From the NCBI RefSeq assembly GCF_014192215.1, contig NZ_JACHXP010000008.1:1-64000 (forward strand): a DNA stretch of 64,000 nucleotides, read 5' to 3'. The notes beneath the pieces were generated by a model that was not told where the DNA came from, made no database searches, and was given only the letters and a program-made list of their open reading frames with translations. Both the position numbers and the translations under genes were made by a program. Of this stretch, positions 57,593-64,000 are shown piece by piece; the stretch's first letter is position 1; the number at the start of each line of letters is the position of its first letter. The stretch comes from Halomonas cerina (GTDB lineage: Bacteria > Pseudomonadota > Gammaproteobacteria > Pseudomonadales > Halomonadaceae).

Positions 57593-58063
57593 ATGATGAT
57601 TCGCCTGGCACGTACGCTCTTGGTGGCCTTGCTGAGTCTGTTGCTGCTCGGCGGCTGCCAGAATCTCAGCACCCGCGAGGGGGTGGCGACCGGTATCGGC
57701 GGGCTGGTCGGCGGCGCCCTGGGCCACCAGGTCGGCGGCGGCTCCGGCCGGACCATCGCCACGGTGATCGGCGCCGGCCTGGGGGCCTGGATCGGCAAGG
57801 AGATCGGCACCCGGCTGACTCCTGCAGACCAGCAGGCAATGGATGCGACGCTCGACCACGCCCCCGACGGGCAGTCGGAGCGCTGGCGCAACCCCGAGAC
57901 CGGCAATGCCTACACCATGACTCCTCGGCGCACCTACCAGGATGGGGCTCGGCAGTGTCGTGACTTCAACCTCGAGGTTGTCGTCGACGGCGAGCGACGC
58001 AGCACCAACGGCACGGCCTGTCGACGCCCGGATGGCCAATCCTGGAATACGGTGGAGGCCTAG
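57593..58063 (+). CDS. Glycine-zipper outer-membrane lipoprotein
   Basis: 156 residues. A lipobox LLLLGGC near residue 22 gives a lipoprotein; a glycine-zipper pair follows (GIGGLVGGALGHQVGG, GAGLGAWIGKEIG). The C-terminal half ends in a conserved Cys-Arg-Asp and Cys-Arg-Arg-Pro-Asp-Gly segment like the 17-kDa surface antigen/YcfJ-type domain. GGAGGAAT precedes the ATG. It is followed nine bases later by an exported-protein gene, so they are likely cotranscribed. Confidence 0.85.
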   Translation: MMIRLARTLLVALLSLLLLGGCQNLSTREGVATGIGGLVGGALGHQVGGGSGRTIATVIGAGLGAWIGKEIGTRLTPADQQAMDATLDHAPDGQSERWRNPETGNAYTMTPRRTYQDGARQCRDFNLEVVVDGERRSTNGTACRRPDGQSWNTVEA

Positions 58064-58071
58064 GAGGGCAG

Positions 58072-59058
58072 ATGCGGCACAGGTGGATACGCGGGCTTGC
58101 GGGCCTGCTGGCAGCGCTGATGCTGCTCTCGTCGGGTCTGTCGGCTCAGGATCGTTTCCCCGACTACGACACCGGGAGCCAGGATACCGCGGATGACGGT
58201 GGCCACGACGACCCGCGCTACCCCGACGAGGGAGGCGACGGGGATAACGACGACTGGAAGGTCCCGGCCATCGTCGCCGGTGTGGCGGCCCTGGCACTGG
58301 TGGGACGCTGGCTGCACCAGCGCAGCCAGGAACACTCGATGTCGAACGACGACGCCATGATGAAACGGCTGCAGCGTCAAGGCCCGGTCTTCGCGTCCCT
58401 CTACAACACCAGCGCCTTCGCTGCCATCGGCGTGGTGCGTGGCGACTGGCCCTTCGTGCTGAACTTCTCCCACGAGGCCCCGGTGATCGTCACCCTGCGC
58501 CTCAGTGCCCGCGATGTCCCGGATATTTACACCTTTCGTCTGCCCTTCGGCTCCGGCGAGATCGGCCAGCATCGCCTGCAGTTCCGGCTGCCGCCCGCCT
58601 TCGGCGCGAGTGAGCGGCCCGCCGCCATCGGCGTGACCGCGACGGACATGAGCGGCGAGCGCCCCGCTCCCTCCTTCCGGATCCTGGCCCTCGGGTGCGG
58701 CCCTCGGGCGGTCGGGTCGGTGGCCATCGAAGAGGTCTCGTTCCTGCCCCGGCGCATCCGCGCCCAGGCCCAGGAGCGTGCCTCCTACCGCTTCTTCTCC
58801 CACTCCGCCTTTCCCCGTGCCGTGGCAGAGTTCGTGCGCGTGGAAGAGGCCATCGACGGCGAGCGCCAGTTCTTCGTCGACGAGGCGCCCATCGGCGGCG
58901 TTGCCGCCGGCCGTAGCATCGCCCCCCGCCAGTGGGATGGCCGCGACAGCTTCCAGCGGGTCTCACCCGGCACGCATCGACTCAAGGTCCGCGCCTGGGC
59001 ACCGACTGGAGGCTGGGTCACCGCCTGGTCGAACTCCCGGGTCAACGTCATGCCTTAG
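58072..59058 (+). CDS. Exported protein of unknown function with one membrane helix
   Basis: 328 residues. A signal peptide (LAGLLAALMLLSSGLSAQ) precedes an Asp/Gly-rich low-complexity linker (DTADDGGHDDPRYPDEGG), a membrane helix (about residues 64-82) and a mixed domain of about 230 residues. No family is recognised. The 3' end overlaps the TIR gene's stop by four bases, convergently. Its cotranscription with the glycine-zipper lipoprotein suggests an envelope role. Confidence 0.75.
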   Translation: MRHRWIRGLAGLLAALMLLSSGLSAQDRFPDYDTGSQDTADDGGHDDPRYPDEGGDGDNDDWKVPAIVAGVAALALVGRWLHQRSQEHSMSNDDAMMKRLQRQGPVFASLYNTSAFAAIGVVRGDWPFVLNFSHEAPVIVTLRLSARDVPDIYTFRLPFGSGEIGQHRLQFRLPPAFGASERPAAIGVTATDMSGERPAPSFRILALGCGPRAVGSVAIEEVSFLPRRIRAQAQERASYRFFSHSAFPRAVAEFVRVEEAIDGERQFFVDEAPIGGVAAGRSIAPRQWDGRDSFQRVSPGTHRLKVRAWAPTGGWVTAWSNSRVNVMP

Positions 59059-62000
59059 CGACTGTCTTCGGCCTGCAATCGCCGCCACGCCTCCCCCGGT
59101 AGCGCCACGACCTCGCCCTGGGGCGTCAGCCGGCTGCCGGTGGCGATCTCGTGGTGGCGAACCGGCTCAGACGGCGGGGCGGCGAAGGGGGGGAGGCGCC
59201 ATAGCCGGCCTCGATCGCCCGCGGTGACCAGCAGGCGGATCGCCGACGTCGAGGCATCGATGTCGATCGTCGGCGGCTCGCGCCCTCCGCCGCCCAGCGG
59301 CGGCGTCAGCGGCTGGCCGGCGAGCGCATCCCAGAGGCGCACGACCCCGTCGGCCTGCCAGCTGATCAGGCGCTCGCCACCGGGCGTGAAGGCCGCGCCG
59401 GCAACGACGCCATCATGGGAGAGGGAGGCGAGCGGTGCGCCGCTGTCCGCGTCCCAGAGCCGTACGTTCTCCCCACCCCAGCCGAGGACCCGCCGGCTTC
59501 CGGCATGCAGGCGAGCCCCGCGCACCCCGGGATGCGCCAGGTCGAGGGACTCGGCCGACTGAATCAGGCGGATACGGCCATCCGCGGTGGCGACCAGCAC
59601 CGGCGTCCCCTCGCCCGCGAGGCGGGCGTCACGTACTAGCGTGTCCTCGAGCAGCGTCGCCAGCGCCGCGGGCACCGACGCCTGGGTATCCCACAGACGC
59701 AAGCGTCGATCCTCCCCCCAGGTCAGCGCCCGCCGGCCTTCGCCATCGTCGGCAAAGCTCGCCCCCCGCAACCGGCACTCGGTGTCCGTCGTCTCGCCAT
59801 GCGTGACCGGCAACACCCGGACGGTGCCCAGTCGCCACAGCCAGGCGGTGCAGCCCCGCTCCCCCCAGAAGAGCAGGCGGTCGGCGGCCTTCCCCCAGAC
59901 CACTCCCGCCAGAGGATCGTCGCCGACGGTGCCCCCCGGTGTGGCCAGTTCCAGGAAGTGCTCGCCCTCGCGGTTCCAGATGCGTACCTCACCGTCGGCC
60001 GTGGCGGTGAGCAGGCGATGACCATCCGGGGAGAAGGCCGCGAACACGGCCCTCCGGTCCAGCCACTGTGGCGTGGCGGCGCCGTCCGGCGACCAGGCCT
60101 GGAGCCGGCCCTCGAGGGTGACGGCCAGGACCTGCTCCTCGTCCAGCAGCGGCACGGCATCGAGAACCGCCGCTGCAAACCGCCATTGTGCCGAAGCGAC
60201 GCCCCCTTCCGCCGGGCCCCGCCACAGACGCAGGTCACCCACCTCCGACCAGCCGAGCAGGCGCCGTCCGCCCTCGCTTGCGACGACCCCCGCCACCGGC
60301 CCGGCATGGCGCAGCGGCAGGCCCAGGGGGCTCCCGTCATGGCTCGACCAGAGCCGTGCCTGCAGGCCGTGCCAGGTGATCAGCGGCCCCGACGGCGCCG
60401 CGAAACGGGCTCCGGTGACGGGTCCGGGAAGCGTCGCCAAGGCCTCGCCGGTCGCGGCATCCCAGAGCCGCGCCGGTCCGCTCCCCGGGCTCCAGGTGAG
60501 GAGGCGCTCGTCCCCCACCCGCGGTGGTGCGAGTTCCTCGTCGTGGCGCATGCCCGACCCCAGGGTCGTTAGGGTGCCGAGGGCCCACAGCCGGGCGGTC
60601 CCGCAGGCGCCATGGTTCCATACCAGCAGGCGGGCCGGTCCCGTCAGGAAGCGGGCGCCGATGGCCCGGGGGCTACACAGCCCCTGGCCGGAGGGCCTCA
60701 GGACATGACCGGACCGGGCCGGCAGCCACAGGGTTCCCGCGGCGTCCCACAGCGCCAGCGCCCCCGCACCTCGGCCCAGCATCCCGCCGACGACACGATG
60801 TTCCTCCCCGGGCCCTGTGTCGGCCACCGGCGTCAATGTCCCCTCCTCATGGAGGAAGGCTGACCCATCGCGGGTCCAGGTGAGCAGCCGCGTGCCGTCG
60901 GGGGCGAAGGCCACGCCGGCCAGCGTCGCCCCCGGCAGCGTCCCCCGACGCTCGCCGCGGCGCAGGTCCCATACCCAGGCCTCGCCACCGGTGTGGCGTG
61001 TCACCGCCGCGGCCTCCTCGGCGCCGCCGATCCACAGTCGCTCCAAGGCCGGTGGCGTCTCGAGCAGTAGCTCACCGCTGCGGCGATCACGCACCTCGAC
61101 GCGGCCATCCGGCAAGTGAACCGCGAGGCGTTGCCGCCAGGGAGTGCCTGTGGGATCGACCGTCTGCACCGCGCCCGGCCCCGGCGGCACTATCGGTGCC
61201 GCCGCCCTCTCGCGTTCGGACCACGCCAGGCTACCGCCTCCCTGACTCCACAGACGCAGCGTCTCACCCGAGGCCTCGACATCGGCCACCACTAGCCCCG
61301 GGCCGGCCTCGACGATGGCCTCGAGCCTCGGGCCCCGGCCCAGGCGCTCTCCGGCCCAATAGGCACTCGCCGACCGGGGAACCTCCAGCGCCAGGGCCGC
61401 CACCTGCATGAAGTGATGACTCGCGCGAAGCGGCTCGTCGTCCCGGTCACGGGCGCTCACCGCATTGGCCCAATGCAGGTCGGCCAGCCCCTGGCGGGTG
61501 GCCCGTTCCTGGTGATGCAGCGACCAGGCGAATCCGCCAAGCCCGATGACCCCTCCCACCAGCGTCAGCCAGGTGGCGACGACCCAGCGCCGCTTGAGCC
61601 GGTCACGGCGCCGGCGCTCCTCGAGCTCGGCGGCGCGCAGGGCGTGACAGGCCTCCAGGTAGCGGCGCTCCCGCGTGTCGAGCGGCAGGGTCGCCTCCCG
61701 CGCCAGCGCCTCCGCCTCCTCGAGGCGTCCCCCCCGGTGGACCAGCAGCTCGTCGCTGGCCCCTCCCTCCTCCCAGTCGGCGGCGGCACGACGCAAGCCT
61801 TCGTGGATCCTCAGGGCCTCGCGATTGGCCCATAACCAGTGATTGAGCCGACGCCAGACTCGGAACAGCGATTCGTGCGCCACTTCCAGGGTCCGCTCGC
61901 CCTGACGGTCGCCGGCGATCAGCAGGCGCGCCTGAACGAAGCGCTCCAGCAACGGATGGCTCTCCGCGGGCACGTCCTGCCAGCGCACGACCTGACGGGT

Positions 62001-63356
62001 GTAGCGGCCCTCGTCGTCGAGACGGACCAGGGCGAACAGGGCCCGGCGCAGCGCATGTCGCTGCGCCGGCGTGGGCCGGGCGGCGTCGAGGACCGCCTCG
62101 GCGGCCTTCGCCACTGCACCGTGCAGGCCCCCGAGGTCACGGTACTCGGCCAGGGTGAGCCGGCCCTCGGCCTTGCCCCTCTCCCACAGCTCTCGCAGGG
62201 TGAAGGCCAACAGCGGCAAGGCATCCTCGGTGACCGTATCGGCGACCATTTTCTGCGTCAGGCCGGCCTCGAGGTCGAGGCCGGCCAGTTCCGCCGGGCC
62301 CTCGATGACCGCCGAGAAGCCCTCCACCGACAGCGGCGCCACGGTCACGGGGGCCAAGGGGATATCACGCCAGTCCGGCTGGGCCTGCAAGGCGCCGAGG
62401 AAGTCGGAGCGCAGGGTGGCGATCATCAACACGTCGCCATCGGTGGCCTGCAAGACGGGACGCAGGAGGCGCAGGAAGGCCGCCGCCTGCCCGGTGTCCT
62501 TCAGCACCTCTTCGAGCTGGTCGATGACCAGCACCAGCGCCGTGCGCGTCCGGCCGGGGCGCGCCTGCAGGGCCTGCAAGGCCGCCGGCAACAGATCCGG
62601 CGATGCCTCGTCCTCCCCGGCCATCGCCGCCAACGCGTCGGTTGCCACGCCCTGTGCCTCGAGCCCGGCCAGCAGGTGGTCAACCAGGGCTTGCTGCGGC
62701 CGCTCCCCGGGGCGTAGCGGACCGATCAGACTCCAGGCCTCCGGTGCGGCGCGCAGCCGCGGCAGGATGCCGGCCCGTACCAGGGATGACTTGCCGCTCC
62801 CCGAGGCGCCCAGGAACAGCAGCAGGCGCGGTCCACCGAAGCGGCGCAGCCGGTTGAGGCGGTCCAGGGCCCGCTGGATCTCGGCGTCGCGGCCGAAGAA
62901 GATGGCCGCGTCTGCCTCCTCGAAGGTCATCAGGCCGGGATAGGGTGGCCGGCGGGTATCCCAGGCGAAGACCCCGGCGAGCGCCCGACGCAACCGCGCG
63001 TAGCCCACCTCCGGCTCCCGGGTCAGGTCGATCACCTGCAGCTCGCGGAGTTGCGGACGCAGGGTACAGGGGGTGATGCGAATCGGCAGGATACGTTTAC
63101 CGAGCGCCCGGGCATGGCTGATCTCGGCGAGGCACCAGCAGGAGGCCATGGAAGACTCGCTGCACAGCACGATTAACGCCTGGCAGGCACGCAGGCGACG
63201 ATAGAGCTCGCGTTCCCAGTCACGCCCGGCCGGGATGCCGTGCTCGACGTCGAAGTCGAGAAACAGCGAGTGATGGCCGTGTCGCTTGAGCCAGTCGGCC
63301 AGGTCGGCGGCAGCCTCGGCATCACCGCTGCTGTGGCTGATGAAGAGCGTGCTCAT
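59055..63356 (-). CDS. TIR-nSTAND NTPase-WD40 protein with a membrane helix, candidate immune sensor
   Basis: 1433 residues in four parts. An N-terminal TIR domain (about 1-130) opens with LFISHSSGD and includes SSMASCWCLAE, whose Glu78 is at the position of the NADase catalytic glutamate. An nSTAND1 NTPase follows after PYPGLMTFEE: Walker A GASGSGKSS (K189), Walker B LVLVIDQLEEV. A membrane helix (about residues 590-612) precedes around 13 WD40-type blades with repeated RLWD/VRLWD ends. Such STAND proteins sense ligands through WD40 and trigger TIR activity, with NAD+ depletion known for related immune TIRs. The ATG at 63356 is preferred over a GTG six codons up. Confidence 0.88.
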   Translation of the reverse strand: MSTLFISHSSGDAEAAADLADWLKRHGHHSLFLDFDVEHGIPAGRDWERELYRRLRACQALIVLCSESSMASCWCLAEISHARALGKRILPIRITPCTLRPQLRELQVIDLTREPEVGYARLRRALAGVFAWDTRRPPYPGLMTFEEADAAIFFGRDAEIQRALDRLNRLRRFGGPRLLLFLGASGSGKSSLVRAGILPRLRAAPEAWSLIGPLRPGERPQQALVDHLLAGLEAQGVATDALAAMAGEDEASPDLLPAALQALQARPGRTRTALVLVIDQLEEVLKDTGQAAAFLRLLRPVLQATDGDVLMIATLRSDFLGALQAQPDWRDIPLAPVTVAPLSVEGFSAVIEGPAELAGLDLEAGLTQKMVADTVTEDALPLLAFTLRELWERGKAEGRLTLAEYRDLGGLHGAVAKAAEAVLDAARPTPAQRHALRRALFALVRLDDEGRYTRQVVRWQDVPAESHPLLERFVQARLLIAGDRQGERTLEVAHESLFRVWRRLNHWLWANREALRIHEGLRRAAADWEEGGASDELLVHRGGRLEEAEALAREATLPLDTRERRYLEACHALRAAELEERRRRDRLKRRWVVATWLTLVGGVIGLGGFAWSLHHQERATRQGLADLHWANAVSARDRDDEPLRASHHFMQVAALALEVPRSASAYWAGERLGRGPRLEAIVEAGPGLVVADVEASGETLRLWSQGGGSLAWSERERAAAPIVPPGPGAVQTVDPTGTPWRQRLAVHLPDGRVEVRDRRSGELLLETPPALERLWIGGAEEAAAVTRHTGGEAWVWDLRRGERRGTLPGATLAGVAFAPDGTRLLTWTRDGSAFLHEEGTLTPVADTGPGEEHRVVGGMLGRGAGALALWDAAGTLWLPARSGHVLRPSGQGLCSPRAIGARFLTGPARLLVWNHGACGTARLWALGTLTTLGSGMRHDEELAPPRVGDERLLTWSPGSGPARLWDAATGEALATLPGPVTGARFAAPSGPLITWHGLQARLWSSHDGSPLGLPLRHAGPVAGVVASEGGRRLLGWSEVGDLRLWRGPAEGGVASAQWRFAAAVLDAVPLLDEEQVLAVTLEGRLQAWSPDGAATPQWLDRRAVFAAFSPDGHRLLTATADGEVRIWNREGEHFLELATPGGTVGDDPLAGVVWGKAADRLLFWGERGCTAWLWRLGTVRVLPVTHGETTDTECRLRGASFADDGEGRRALTWGEDRRLRLWDTQASVPAALATLLEDTLVRDARLAGEGTPVLVATADGRIRLIQSAESLDLAHPGVRGARLHAGSRRVLGWGGENVRLWDADSGAPLASLSHDGVVAGAAFTPGGERLISWQADGVVRLWDALAGQPLTPPLGGGGREPPTIDIDASTSAIRLLVTAGDRGRLWRLPPFAAPPSEPVRHHEIATGSRLTPQGEVVALPGEAWRRLQAEDSR

Positions 63357-63465
63357 CCTAGCGGTCCGTATCACCCGCGAAGGGAAACATCGATGGCATT
63401 ACCCCTAGCCTAGGAGGTTATGCCCAGCCTAGGAGAGGGTCGCCATCGTGTCCGACCGCCTCGCC

Positions 63466-64000
<535 letters not shown>

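Overview
The window is GC-rich chromosomal DNA from a gammaproteobacterium. BamC, TusA, RadD, MltF, AceE/AceF of the homodimeric-E1 type, RsmJ and PlsB all point to that class. The style of the proteins and the heptanucleotide tandem repeats at gene ends fit Halomonadaceae (Halomonas or Chromohalobacter relatives) best. That family assignment is inference from gene content, not from a marker gene.

Layout. 1-36.5 kb is conserved housekeeping DNA: a cardiolipin-synthase-like enzyme, plsB, rsmJ-tsaB, adk, aceE-aceF, ampD/nadC/trmO, dapA-bamC-MBL hydrolase-purC, perM-tusA/bepA, nadA, an AstE-like hydrolase next to a GCS2-like ligase, two identical tRNA-Lys genes, rluB-scpB-scpA, radD, purL/mltF/tadA and tesB. 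A truncated bcp (peroxiredoxin) start lies between dapA and perM, so a deletion probably happened there.

36.6-46.7 kb is a 10.0-kb integrated element at the 3' end of tRNA-Thr(CGT), flanked by a 55-bp direct repeat (one mismatch). All its recognisable genes lie on the minus strand: a tyrosine integrase broken by a frameshift, an unknown AT-rich gene, an AlpA-like regulator, an ADP-ribosyltransferase-like small protein, two tiny ORFs, a Toprim primase-like protein, a DUF927 helicase-like ATPase, an unknown protein, an AT-rich membrane/coiled-coil protein resembling abortive-infection proteins, and a ribbon-helix-helix protein. It has replication genes but no recognisable capsid, packaging or conjugation genes, which suggests a P4-like satellite or similar replicating island. 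Three repeat families have no assigned role: AGGTAGCA sites beside both att sites, a 13-bp iteron-like array in the gene-free left end, and two clusters of TGGGACAC inside replication genes, including 9-bp-period triplets in opposite orientation. Just outside the right att lies about 300 bp homologous to the element's own left end, the stump of a second related element.

47-64 kb returns to chromosome with accessory content: an amphi-Trp protein, a decayed cation/proton antiporter, a VIT-family transporter, an SDR and a long CoA-transferase, a PAS-GGDEF-EAL protein, an MgtC/DUF4010 membrane protein, YbaK and RidA proteins, a DUF4231 (SLATT-like) protein, a glycine-zipper lipoprotein and an unknown exported protein. 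A large TIR-nSTAND-TM-WD40 protein, a candidate NAD-depleting immune sensor, follows. The window ends inside an ABC exporter gene.

All coordinates, translations and repeat counts were read by eye. Family assignments rest on motifs and remembered family features; no database search was run.
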